A stretch of 64,000 nucleotides of DNA from assembly GCF_020360975.1 (NCBI RefSeq), contig NW_025408671.1, forward strand, positions 5,890,001 to 5,954,000. The letters are read 5' to 3'. The notes under the pieces were generated by a model. That model was not told the DNA's origin. It worked only from the letters and a program-made list of their open reading frames with translations, and searched no databases. Origin of the DNA: Hirsutella rhossiliensis. Taxonomy: Eukaryota > Ascomycota > Sordariomycetes > Hypocreales > Ophiocordycipitaceae. Shown in pieces: positions 22,263 through 32,667 of the stretch (positions are counted from its first letter, which is position 1; every line of letters begins with the position of its first letter). A program made the translations under genes and the position numbers.

Positions 22263-23310
22263 TTAATATATACTTATAGTAATAGCTATAGTAGTAATAA
22301 TAGCCCTAACTATAATAATAACTTTAACTAGTAAGTTTCTTACTTTATAGAGTAGGAGGCTATAATTTATAATACTAACTTCTATATTAAATATATCTAC
22401 CTCTTCCTCTTCCGCCTCTTTTTTTATAGAGCGTATAAAGTCGTTCGTCGACGCTATACTAGGCATAGCCGATAATAGCTCCGCCGCTACCGCTACTCCC
22501 GCCCGCGCCCTTACTACCGCGCCTACTACCGCCGCTACTACTTCCGCTACGCTAGCTACCCTTATATCGCCCTTTAAGGTAACGACGCTATCCCCGCCGC
22601 TACCTATAACGCCCGGCCCTTCGGCCCCCGCTTCTATCTCCGCTACCCCTATAAGTCTATAATCGAGCACGGGTAATAGGCGTTTTCTACTAACCTCCTA
22701 TAGTATAAGCGCTAAGTATAGGCTAGCGCTACCCGCTCGGCCCCCTATATATATTATATATCGTAGGAGCTTAACTACTCCGACTAGGTTAGGCGCCGCT
22801 ATAGCGGTAGCTACTACTAGTACGCGCGCGCTAGCCGCGCCTATAAGGCGGCGCCTCCTATCCTACTTACTATAGCGTCGGCTTAGAAGGCTAGCTTATA
22901 TAGGTAAGCGCGGGGGGCTACTAAGAAGCGCCTTACCGCCGCCGCTACTATATATTATAACCTCCGCGCCCTCGAGCGATAAGGCCTTATACTTAAGTAA
23001 GTCCTTACTCCTTTACTCTTTTACTTCTACCTTTAACGTACCCGGCGCTAGGGATACCGCCTCCGTCGCCTTATCGGCGGTCCCCTTAGCCGTGCCCGCC
23101 TCCGCTACCGCTATTACCCCTACCGCCGCTACTAATACTAGCCGCCGCCCCTTTACCCTTAAAGCCGCCGCTGCCGCTAACTAGCTTATAGGCTTAGAGG
23201 GCCGCCTTAGCGCCTTAAAGAGCGCTACCGCCGCTAATAAGAAGAAGGAGGCTAATAAGGACGAGGATAATAATAATAATAATAAGGGTAATAACGATAA
23301 TAAGGAATAG
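22263..23310 (-). pseudogene. Gypsy-A-2 ORF3 (Ala/Val/Gly-rich, unknown function)
   Basis: The last 135 codons (22263-22670) are still open: an acidic, glycine-poor C-terminal half with EAEEEEVDIF and a final Ile/Val-rich tail. The frame continues upstream with RIP stops towards 23300 through Ala/Gly-rich sequence. It agrees with ORF3 of copy 1 (1821-2819) along its length, differing mainly by transitions. Upstream, 23260-23310 has an AAT microsatellite. The ATG at 22670 is inside the larger ORF rather than its true start. Function is unknown; a membrane-anchored tail is possible but unproven. Confidence 0.55.
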
Positions 23311-23449
23311 GCCTAGGTAGTTTAAGGGCTCTACTTTATAATAAACGCTATTTTTATCTCCGCTTATACTATTACGCTTATATTATTATAACTACCCCTT
23401 TTACTTTACTTACTTTATAGTCTTAGCCTAAGCTACTATTAATAGTCTA

Positions 23450-24950
23450 TTAGTCTATTATTTTTATTTATTAGTTTATATAAGGCCTTAAACTTATTAA
23501 GGGCTATAGCTCTTATAAACTTATATATAAGTTCCTATATTAGGTCGAGGTTCCTATATTATTTTATAAGAACCTCTTAGCGTTTTCCCTAGCTAACCTT
23601 CTTTTAGCGTATAGCTTATATCTCCTTAACCTTAAATTTATTATCCCCCTCTACCTTAATAGCGGGCGGTTAAGTATCTACTACTTCCTATCTAAGTAGC
23701 GGGTTAAAGGAGGCTTAGTAAAGGAGGTTAACGTTAATCTTATTATAGACCCCTATTAAAAGATTATCGAGCTCTACTACTTATAGGCTAATAACCCTCT
23801 ATACTATAAACTTTATATATAGCTAATCTAGCTTCTTTTTTAGCCGCGCTAACTTATAGTTATAAAGGTTAAGCTATACCTTATCTCTTACTATAAACCT
23901 ATCTACTAAGGCCTTAGTCTTATTAGCGTACTACTCTTAATCTTATACTAAGGCGGCTATTATAGATTAATAGTATTCTATAGTTTTTTATAGCTTCTAT
24001 ATAAATGTAGAGGCATAGCTCTCTAAGAATAAACTACTATATTACTCCGCTACTATATTTATAGCGAATAAGATTAAGGAGGGCGGCTTAAAGCTATATA
24101 TAGTAAAGAAGGGGGCTATCTTAATAGAGGCTTATAGTTTACTATTTAACGTAAGCTAGGCTATAAGGAGCTAGCGGTATTAGTCTACTTAGTTACGGGC
24201 TACTACTACTTATAAATACGCCTACGCTTCCTAGTTAACCTTCTTAGGTCCCTTATCGGTCTATAAGTAGTAAGCTATACTAAGTAGCTATATAATCTAA
24301 AGTAGCTAGTATAAGTACTACTAAAAGTAGCTAGTTTAGTTCGATCTTCTATTACTTATAATAAAAGTTAGCTAGCTATATAAGTAAGCTTAGTATTATA
24401 AGAAGCGCTTTATATAAGCTTCTATATCTATAAATAGTATTAGCTTTAATACTATAAATTTACTAAGCTAGTCCTTAATTACCTATATATAGCGGTTACT
24501 GCCTTTTATAAGTAAAAGGTCTATTATAAAGTCTATCTATATATATATATAAAACTAGTTAGGTACCGGAAGCTACTTAAGTAGCCCCTTAAGCTATGCC
24601 CTTTAAATCTTAGTATAGCTATAGATATTATAGTTATAGAGGAAGCAGCGAACGTAGTACTATAAGAAGGGCTTGTAAAAATCCCTCGCGAGGCCTACTA
24701 CTATACCCTACTAACCTAGGTAGCCTACGATACTAGAGTTATAAATAAGCTAGACTAGCTTCCCTTAAAGCTTATTTTATTTATTTAGCTTTAGTAGTTT
24801 ATCTTTCTCCTTAGCTTCTATAGTATATAGCGCGCCCGGTACCTATAGTCTCCCCCGCTAACGTAAATGCCCTTATAGGTCGATATAATAGTCGGCTACT
24901 TATACCTTTAGCTTTAGCTTTAGATCGAGGTATTAAGCGCTAGACTTAAA
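23450..24950 (-). pseudogene. pol: Gypsy-A-2 integrase and chromodomain
   Basis: Reverse complement of the pol segment 1-1740 of copy 1 and collinear with it. The chromodomain is at about 23480-23660, the integrase core at about 24130-24500, and the zinc region at about 24600-24750. Premature stops throughout. The chromodomain would direct integration to methylated-histone chromatin (family knowledge). Confidence 0.75.
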
Positions 24951-26478
24951 GGCGCGGCGTATACTCTTATAGGTATAGTCTAAAGATAATATCCTATCCT
25001 ATAAGTATTAAAGGACCTTATCTTAGAATACTTATACTATATACACCCTTAGGCCGGTCTATCCCTCCTTACTAAGCTAAGGTAAAGGTATAAGGGAAAG
25101 CTTATTTATTAGTACTATGCTTCCCTCTATTAAGGAAGCTCCTATATAAGTCTATAGCGCCTCTTATAGGATAAGCTATAGATCCTAGGCCTCGATATCC
25201 GCTCCTATCGGCCGGTCTTAATCCCTTTAGGATAGCGCGTCTAAGACTATAGAGTCCTGCCTTAGCTAGTACTTAATCGAGAAGTTAAAGTATAAAAGAT
25301 ACTCTACTTAGCGGGCTTACCGCTCTAAGAGGTACTAATAGGTTATAAAGTACTTAAGGTTCTTATAGTCTATAAGAACCTTAAAGCTCTTATAGCTCTA
25401 GAGCTCCGCTTACTATTACTTAAGGTAGCTAATAATTATTAGTATCTCCTTATTATAAATAGCGTAATTCTACTTTACTAAGGTTAGCTTATAGGAGTAG
25501 AACGCTATTAGTTACTTTTGCTTATTTACCTCTTAAGAGAGCGTTCCTTTAAGTACCTAGCCGCTATAGTCTGCTTTAACTAACGTAGACTAGTTAAAGT
25601 CCTACTAAAGTAGTACTAAGGCTTATAAGAATAGGTCCTTAAGCGTATAAAACGCTCCTTCTTATATAGGCCCTTAATAAAAAGCGGTCTACTTCTTAGT
25701 AACTTTATTTAAGGGCATTATAATATAGGAGAAGCCCTTAATAAATATCTTATAATAGTTCGCGAACCTAAGGAAGCTCTATATACCTATCTATATAGTT
25801 AGGGCCGCTTAGTCCTAAATCGCTTAGATCTTTATAAGATCCGCTTATATACCTACGCTTATATAGATAATAAAGCTTAAGTACTTAACCCTTTTAACCC
25901 TAAATTTATACTTATCTAGGTTAAGGTAGAGCCTATAAAGCTAGAGGCGCTCTAAGACCCTTTATACTTTCCTTATATAGTCCTTATAGGAGCCGCTTAT
26001 ATAGATAAGGATATTATTTATATATATAGAGGCGAACTTATTAAGGAAGTCTTAAAGTATATTATTAATATAATACTAAAAGGTAGCGGGCGCTTTTAAG
26101 AAGCTAAAGGGCGTTATAAGCTACTTAAATAAGCTATAGCGTATATAGAACGCTATCTTTTACTTATTACCCTCTAAGATCTATACTTTATAGAACGCTT
26201 ATTTTATATCTAGCTTTATAAACTACTTTACCTTTAAGAGGTTATAAAGTATATCTAAGATTAAAGGTAAGGGGTAGCGGTCTAGCCTTATAATTATATT
26301 TAGAGCCTTATAGTTATAATAAAACTATATCCTACCCCTTAGTTTATATATAAATAAGACTAGCGCTCTTACCTTAGAGCTACTTACTTAAATAAAACCC
26401 TTATTTAAGAGGTCCTTTAGTATCTTCTTTAGTATTAGTAGCTCTACGTATAATATACTATATAGCGGTCTAAACGGT
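24950..26478 (-). pseudogene. pol: Gypsy-A-2 RT (main part) and RNase H
   Basis: The minus-strand RT catalytic box YIDD is decayed to Y-I-N-N at 26013-26024, followed by ILIY. Upstream on the minus strand, GPLYS (about 26460) and LIYI blocks match the RT N-terminal region. RNase H is in about 25000-25600. The reading continues across the composite insertion to 32668-32900. Confidence 0.72.
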
Positions 26479-26483
26479 ATAAG
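26479..26483. repeat. TSD ataag, left copy (composite)
   Basis: 5-bp duplication matched exactly by 32663-32667. It shows that the outer 98-bp LTRs mark one integration event into Gypsy-A-2 RT. Confidence 0.8.
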
Positions 26484-26581
26484 TGTCGGAAAACGCGGTT
26501 GTTAGTTATATATATTAATTACAGCGCACCTGTCGGAGCGCGTTCTACTTTTGCCTACGTAGCGCAATAGTCTTCGCGATA
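26484..26581 (+). repeat. TRIM-98 5' LTR
   Basis: 98 bp, starting tgtcggaaaacgcgg and ending cttcgcgata. It differs from the right copy at seven positions, every one C-to-T at CpA or G-to-A at TpG. It is followed at once by Copia leader gtattcct, without a primer-binding site. Confidence 0.88.
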
Positions 26582-26760
26582 GTATTCCTATACCTTCCGG
26601 CTGCTATAAAAGGCACCTTTCTTGCATCCCTCGTAGCTTCCTTTTACCCCTCTTACTAGAAAAGCCGATTTTTAACCGACTTTTCTGCCCCCCTCTTCTT
26701 TCGCAACGATAACGAAAATCGACTCCTCTGCCGTCCCAACGGTCCGTAGGACGATTCTTA
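26582..26760 (+). other. Copia leader lacking its primer-binding site
   Basis: It corresponds to Copia-C 52036 onward. The first roughly 20 bases after the LTR (primer-binding site and left hairpin arm) are missing. No ORF is supported before the gag frame. Confidence 0.6.
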
Positions 26761-27960
26761 TAGAGCCCTAAGATTAGGATAAGTAGGTAAAGGAGCTACG
26801 GGCTCGTGTAGATAGAACTATCCACAATTTAGTCTTTTCTAATAAGTAGGGCCCTCTCGAGCCCCCTCTTCGTCCTAGGGTAACGGACTTTATAGAGGGA
26901 GCTACCCTCTTCTCTAAGCTAACCTCTGCATAATAGAGAGCTTTTTCTGCTGCCTTAGGTGACTACGAGAGTCACCGTAAGGAATACCTTTACGAGACGA
27001 AGTTGCTAACTGCTGTACGCACGGCGATAACGGAATCCGTTAGTGCCGTAAAGCTAATCACTCTTCGAGAAGAAGAGACTCCTAGGCAGTAGCTTTTAAA
27101 GCTCGAGACCTCGATAGCTCCCTCGAGGGGCTATATAACTAACCGTATTAGGAAGACCTATACGGCCTACCTAGGAGCCTTTTCTACTAGGAACCTAGCT
27201 TCTTCGTGGCTAGCTAAGTAGGAAGAAATCCTTAAGGAAGCTAACTAATACTTCCTTATAGACTCTTTCCGGCTAGTAGCTACGGGATATATCTCTGCTA
27301 ATAAAGCCTATTAGTAACGGTTACTCGACTATCTTTCGAGAGGCTAGCCGGGAACTAGACGAAGAGGCTACTAGAGTATAATAGCAAGCAGTCTTATTCC
27401 TTCGTGGCCAGCACTCGACCTAGACGGCTCGACCTGCTGCCCCTGCAGCTGCTATAGCCCCTGTTGCTGCGGCTCCTACTGCTGCTGCTGCGGCTGTTGC
27501 TCCTTCGGCTCCTCCTCCCTCGAGAGCATTAACACCGTTATTAACGGCTGCCCTAGGCCCGGCCCCGGCTCCGCCTCTTGCTCCGGGCCCGGTCCCGGTC
27601 CCGTTAGTTAGACCGGCCCGACTAGTCCCCTAATAGACCTTTCAGTCCATTAGTCGAAAAATCAGGGAACTAGTCGAAATCGAACCTCTTCGTTAAAACT
27701 AGCAATAAGGGGTAAAAAGGGGGGGTTTTTAAGCAGACCTTCTAGATCGGGACGAGGATTCCTCGAAGAAACGAAAGACTAGACGAAACGGCTGCCTAGC
27801 CTGCAAATCCCTAGGCCATCGATTATCACAATGCTAGCAGGTCTTTAAGGAAAACCGACCTAAAGGATTCAACCCTTTAAAGAGGCTATAAGAAACGATA
27901 TAATAGTCTCTTAAGGAGGACCCCTCGTTGCAGAAGAAGATAGACGAGATTCGGGTTGCT
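26760..27960 (+). pseudogene. gag: Composite Copia gag with intact zinc knuckle
   Basis: Same architecture as Copia-A gag: capsid-like region, Ala/Pro-rich linker (27430-27610) and zinc knuckle. The knuckle at 27793-27834 keeps all four ligands (C-x2-C-x4-H-x4-C), unlike Copia-A and C. TAG/TAA stops remain elsewhere (for example around 26930), so it is not functional as it stands. The start codon is undetermined. Confidence 0.75.
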
Positions 27961-30900
27961 AAGAAATAGCAACTAACGCCGCTGCCCCTATTCGAGCCGT
28001 AAATTCAAGGAAAAATCGTTAGTATAGTAAATCCGGCCTTTATCTTCCCTACGGATTAACAAGGCCAAGACCAACCGTTAGAGCCCTCCGATTATCCCCT
28101 ACGAAAATCAGCTATCCTTGACTCTAGTGCTTCCCTCGATATATGCAATATACTCTTACGATTCCGGTCCTTTAAGAAGGCACGGAGGGAATACCTTATT
28201 GCCGGGGAATTAACCGTATAGATAGAGGGGTACGGAAGGGTGAATTTCACGATGAAATTACCTAATAGGTCTATACGAATTCTTCGACGAAAAAGGGTAG
28301 CTTTTTACCCTCGATTTTTAACGAGCCTGATTTCCTTCCGCCTTCTTCGAGAGGAAGGAATCTTCTAGGATACGACGTCTAAGCCTACGAGGCTAGTCTA
28401 GAAGAATCAGACTATTAGGCTTATCGAGGAAAAATTCGGTCAATTTATTCTCGAATTCCGACCTATCCTTAGGAAGGAACCACTCGAGAAGTCAGCTTTC
28501 CCCTGCTAGGAGGAAGAGGTCTACTATAAAGGACCCTCTTCCGGCAGCCCAAGGAGACGGCATTCTTTGGCACGCACGACTTAGTCACCCGGGCCCCTTA
28601 GCTTTATATAAGCTAGGACAACAACAGGGCGTACGAATAAGGGGCCTAAAGACCGTCGAATGCGAACACTGCGGCCAAGGAAAGACTAGGAGACGAATTT
28701 CTAGACGAACGCCTTTACGGCCGGACTAGCCGTGTAAGGAAATTTAGGTCGACTAGACCGACGTCTCGAGGGATCAGGAAAGCTTCGTTAGGGTAATGTT
28801 TTTCATAGACGCTTTTTTAGGGATGGTTTTCCCCTATTTCTTACGGACCTACCTAAGCAAGTATAACTAGTCTGCCCTCCGGGACTTCGTTAACTAGATA
28901 AAATCCTACTTTAGCTACGAGGTAAAGAAGATACGGTCTAACGGAGCTATTTGAAGGATATCTTAAATTAGCTTCGAAAAGGGCATTTTACCCTCCGTTA
29001 GCACCGAATACCTAGGCCTAGAACGGAGGGGCAGAAAGATCAGGGGTGCTATAATAGAAAGGGCCCGTACGATAAGACTTACTGCAAGGCTTCACACGAC
29101 CTTTAGAGGAAGTCGTTAAGACCGCCTATTACCTTCGGAACCGGACCCTAGGGGACTACCTAGGAATAGACTAGAAATCCCCCCTCGAGCTCTTTACAAA
29201 GAAGAGGGCCTCGCTAGCCCACCTTCGTGCCTACGGCTGTAAGGCATACGCAATAACTGCCGATGCATAGCTAAAAAGGAAGAAGAAAAGAAAGCTTAAT
29301 CCTAGAGCCTTTATTAGTTACCTCGTTAGTTATAATTCTACGAATATCTTCCGGATCTAGATTCCTCTTCTATAGAAGGTTATTTCGACTAGGGATATGA
29401 TTTTCAACGAATCTAGCTTCTTCGACGGAAAGAGGGATTAATAGCCCTTCTTACTCTCTTAACGTTAGCTAATTTAGAAGATTTAAATCCCCCCTTCCTA
29501 ATAGTCTTAAGAAGAGGTCCTAGACGAGGAAACGGAAGAAGAAACCGACGTCGAAGCAGTCGAGGATAACGCCGACTTCGAAGAAGAGGAAGCTACTAGA
29601 TCAGATAATCTAGACGAAGAAGGAGACTATAGAAAAGCGGTAGAGCTAGAATACGCCTACCTACCTACGCCTCCTTCTACGTAAGAAGAAGATCTAGAAG
29701 CAGCTTTTTTAGTTAGTCTTCCCGTCTTGGCCCCTAAGGGGGTAGGAAAGGCACCTCTCTCGAAGGATTACCAGGCTGCTTTTTTATCCCTGCTTCGAGA
29801 AGCAAAGGAAGGTATAGGGCCCGATACGGATACTAAAGAAGACTAACCTCTCCCCTATTTCGATCGTTTTTCCGACTTCTACCTAACGCTAATAGAAGAC
29901 GGTTCCTACGGAGCGTTTATAGCAGGCCGGCTTTTCAAGCTAGTATTAGCAAGGAAGGTACATAAAAGAGACCTCCCGGACCTACCAGCAAACCAGAAGC
30001 AGCTAGAAAGACACCCCTTTAGAGACTAGTTTTTCTAGGCCTAGAAAGACCACCTAGCCTTATATAAAGAGATAGGGTCTTTCGAAGAGGTCCTTAAGGA
30101 AAAAGTAAGAGGAAAATAGGTCCTTAGCTATAAGTAGGTCTTTATCTATAAGACTAATAAACACGGCTTCCTTTAAAAGTGCAAGGCCCGGCTAGTTATC
30201 TATAGGAATTAATAGGAAAAAGGGTATTTACCTACTAGGGCAACCACCCTAGCTAGGATGTCGTTTCGGACCCTTATAGCTATAGTAGCAGAATTCGACC
30301 TCGAGCTCGATTAGATAGATATAGTTAACGCCTTTATTAACTACCTACTCGAGGAAGAAGAAGTTGTCTATATACGCCTTCTACTAGGCTTCTAATAGCT
30401 AGGAAAGGTTCTACGGCTTAGGAAAGCTCTATACGGACTACGAAGATCACCCCTTCTTTAGCAATAGCATTTAATAGGTTCCCTCGAAGCCCTAGGCTTT
30501 ACGAAAGTCCCTTAGGAACCGTGTATAATATAGAAGGGTAAAATCACGGTCTTCTTCTACGTCGACGATATTATCTAGGCCTACCTAAAAGAGGAAGAAG
30601 CTGCTGCTAGGGAGGCTATACGAGGCCTGCAATAAAGGTATAAGATAACTAGGCTAGGGGAGCTAAAGTGGTTCCTAGGGATACGAATCCTTAGGAATAG
30701 GTCCTAACGGACAATCTAGCTTACCTAAGACGCCTATATCGATAAGGTCGCTTATAAATTCCTCCCTAATTCCCTCGATAAGAAGCTTCCCTCTACGCCT
30801 ATATTAGACGAAGAGCTTTTGCCTGATCCGTCCTTTTAAGCTAGGGAGCAAGAGAAACACCAATATTAATAGAAGGTAGGCTCCCTGCTTTTTTTAGCTA

Positions 30901-31629
30901 TTTCTACTAGACCGGATATCTCTTTTACGGTCTCCTGGCTAGCTAGGCATAACTAGAATCCTAGCCCTAGGCATTAAGAAGCAGCAGACAGAGCTATCCT
31001 TTATCTCTATTTAACGAGATTATATAGTCTACGCCTAGGAGGGCAGGGAAGGAAACAAGCTGCCGAAATCTTCCTTTATTCGAGCGATTCGTCCTTTGCG
31101 GATAATTCCTTAGATAGAAAGAGCTTATAGGGTATATTATATCCCTTTTAGAGGAACCATTGCTTAGAGCTTCGAAACAAGCTACCGTTACTATATTAAG
31201 CACGGAGGCAGAGCTACTAGCTCTTTTAGAAGCGTTAAAAGAAGCGATTTTCCTTAGCTGGCTACTAATATCGTTACGACTATAAATTCCGTCCCCGTTA
31301 GCTATAGAATGCGATAACACGTAGACTATACGAATTCTTATAGAAAACAGCAAGCTATCGACCCGGCTACGGCATATCGATATCTACTAGCATTGGTTAC
31401 GCTAAGAGGTCTAAAGGGACTTATTTCCGTCCGTTAGGTTCTAACGGCATCGATAAAAGCCGACGGTCTTACGAAGCCCCTACTAAAGTAGAAGCTAGCT
31501 GTCTTTTTATAGCAAATTAGGCTAGAAGACGTTTAAGAGAAGCTGTCCTTAGAAGCCCGCCTTAAGAGTCTATGAGAGGAGCTAATAGCACGTAGGAGGA
31601 AGGAGACGTCTATAGCTAAAGAGAATTAG
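27960..31629 (+). pseudogene. pol: Composite Copia pol: protease, integrase, RT, RNase H
   Basis: The protease site reads L-D-S-S-A-S at 28117-28134: the Asp is intact, while the usual Gly is Ser. The integrase zinc site is complete, H-x4-H at 28571-28588 and C-x2-C at 28661-28672, followed by the core around 28745-28800. Small deletions near 28945-28975 and 29115-29160 shift the frame. A Glu-rich linker lies at 29520-29620. RT has an intact YVDD at 30558-30569, LRKALYGL near 30420, and RNase H blocks near 31100 and 31200. The last in-frame codon is TAG 31627-31629. A segment at about 29790-29945 is present here but deleted in Copia-A. Confidence 0.82.
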
Positions 31630-31886
31630 GACTTATCCTAGAGGGCTAGCTTAATGGACTTATTCTTCTTAAAGGCCCCTTTAGGGACTTGTCCTTAGAA
31701 GCCCCCTTCTTATAGGACTTGATTTCCTCCTTAAGGCCCCTTTTCCTAAAGTAGGTCTAAAGAGCCTAGGGCTAAAACCCGGATTTCTCAGTAGGGGATA
31801 AGTATAGACTAAGACCTCCTCTATACGCTTACCCTAGGTATTTAGCTTTACCCTTTCTATAAGGGCAGGCTATAGCTAAGGGGGTG
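31630..31886 (+). other. Copia 3' untranslated region and polypurine tract
   Basis: No ORF. It contains short repeats of aggactt-type blocks and ends in the purine tract ctaaggggg (31877-31884) immediately before tg and the LTR. The same segment occurs in Copia-C, D, E, F and H. Confidence 0.6.
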
Positions 31887-32363
31887 TGTCGCGAAGCGTG
31901 GCCTAATTTCGCAGTTCTCGGAGATATCCCTTAGCACGAGGGACCTAGGAAGCTAAAAAATAGGTTTTAAGGAAGGAGCTAAAAGGAGGTATAGAGAGGA
32001 GGGTAGGGGCAAGAGGGGAAGTAGAAGTAGCGATAGCTTCCTATAGAGGTAGCGAGAGATAAGACGGATATGCCGGCAACGGCTAGAAAGGAGGGGAAAA
32101 ACCGGCAAAAAGCTCGGTAGTTAAAAGGACATTAGTGGCTTCTTTAAGCAGGATCTTCTTTGTTAATTAAGATGCTAGACGGGTATAAAGAGGGGCGTTG
32201 GATAGAGGAAAGAAGGACAATTAAGGAAATACAACAATCACTCCCCTACCTTTATTGCTGCCCCCGCAAGATTTAAACATCTCTGCCCTGCCTATCCGAC
32301 CCCTTACTTCTACTTTTACCTTCGTGCATTTTATATGCACTTCTTACATCTCTCTTCGCGAGA
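31887..32363 (+). repeat. Copia 477-bp LTR inside the composite
   Basis: Starts TGTCGCGAAGCG with TG intact and ends cttcgcgaga. It serves as 3' LTR of the Copia part and is followed by a primer-binding site, so it could also be read as the 5' LTR of the unit to its right. Confidence 0.9.
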
Positions 32364-32399
32364 GTTATAAGCCCGGGAGGGGGTGGCAAACTACCCCCT
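32364..32399 (+). promoter_or_regulatory. TRIM-98 primer-binding site and hairpin
   Basis: gttataagccc matches the Copia primer-binding site except for one TpG-to-TpA change. It is followed by agggggt / accccct (32378-32384 / 32393-32399), a 7-bp hairpin at the position of the Copia hairpin, then aacttccgg. Confidence 0.7.
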
Positions 32400-32564
32400 G
32401 CAACTTCCGGTGACTGCGCGTTGCGGGGTAATACCCGTAGATAGCCGTGTACCCCTCTCTCTCTTGGATTTCCCTGGGTAATGGGCGCGGTGCTTAGTAT
32501 TCGACTCCCGCGTCGTGGGCTTAGGTCTAGGAATCCCGGCGGAGCCGCGATCCCTGAGGGGGTG
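32364..32564 (+). other. TRIM-98 internal region (non-coding)
   Basis: About 200 bp with normal CpA and TpG frequency, unlike everything around it. It holds the primer-binding site, hairpin, a short Cys-free GC-rich core and the polypurine tract gaggggg (32556-32562). The 61-codon open frame 32481-32666 crosses into the LTR and has no family resemblance, so it is not treated as a gene. Confidence 0.7.
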
Positions 32565-32662
32565 TGTCGGAAAACGCGGTTGTCAGTTATATATGTTAAT
32601 TGCAGCGCACCTGTCGGAGCGCGTTCTACTTTTGCCTGCGTGGCGCAATGGTCTTCGCGACA
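32565..32662 (+). repeat. TRIM-98 3' LTR
   Basis: 98 bp, TGTCG...CGACA with intact TG and CA ends, followed by TSD ataag (32663-32667). It contains tggcgcaatgg at 32641-32651, which resembles a tRNA/Pol III A box. Confidence 0.9.
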
Positions 32663-32667
32663 ATAAG

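Larger units (their letters stand above)
26484..32662 (+). mobile_element. Composite provirus: 98-bp LTR / Copia internal / 477-bp LTR / TRIM internal / 98-bp LTR
   Basis: A 6179-bp unit bounded by two 98-bp LTRs and TSD ataag. Inside are Copia gag-pol (without its own 5' LTR and primer-binding site), a full 477-bp Copia LTR, then a primer-binding site and 200 bp of TRIM internal sequence ending in a purine tract before the right 98-bp LTR. It is the best-preserved element in the window. The order is what a single crossover between a one-LTR Copia circle and a TRIM at their shared primer-binding sequence would give, apart from about 20 lost bases at the left junction (inference). Confidence 0.85.

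Noticed and set aside
23260..23290. AAT repeat array
   Set aside because: A short microsatellite of about eight units, with no spacer structure; not CRISPR and not a satellite.
30994..31353. 119-codon open frame on the minus strand
   Set aside because: Antisense to the RNase H and C-terminal part of the composite's pol; coding features are on the + strand.
32481..32666. 61-codon open frame on the + strand
   Set aside because: It crosses from TRIM internal sequence through the polypurine tract into the LTR; openness reflects absence of RIP and high GC, not coding.
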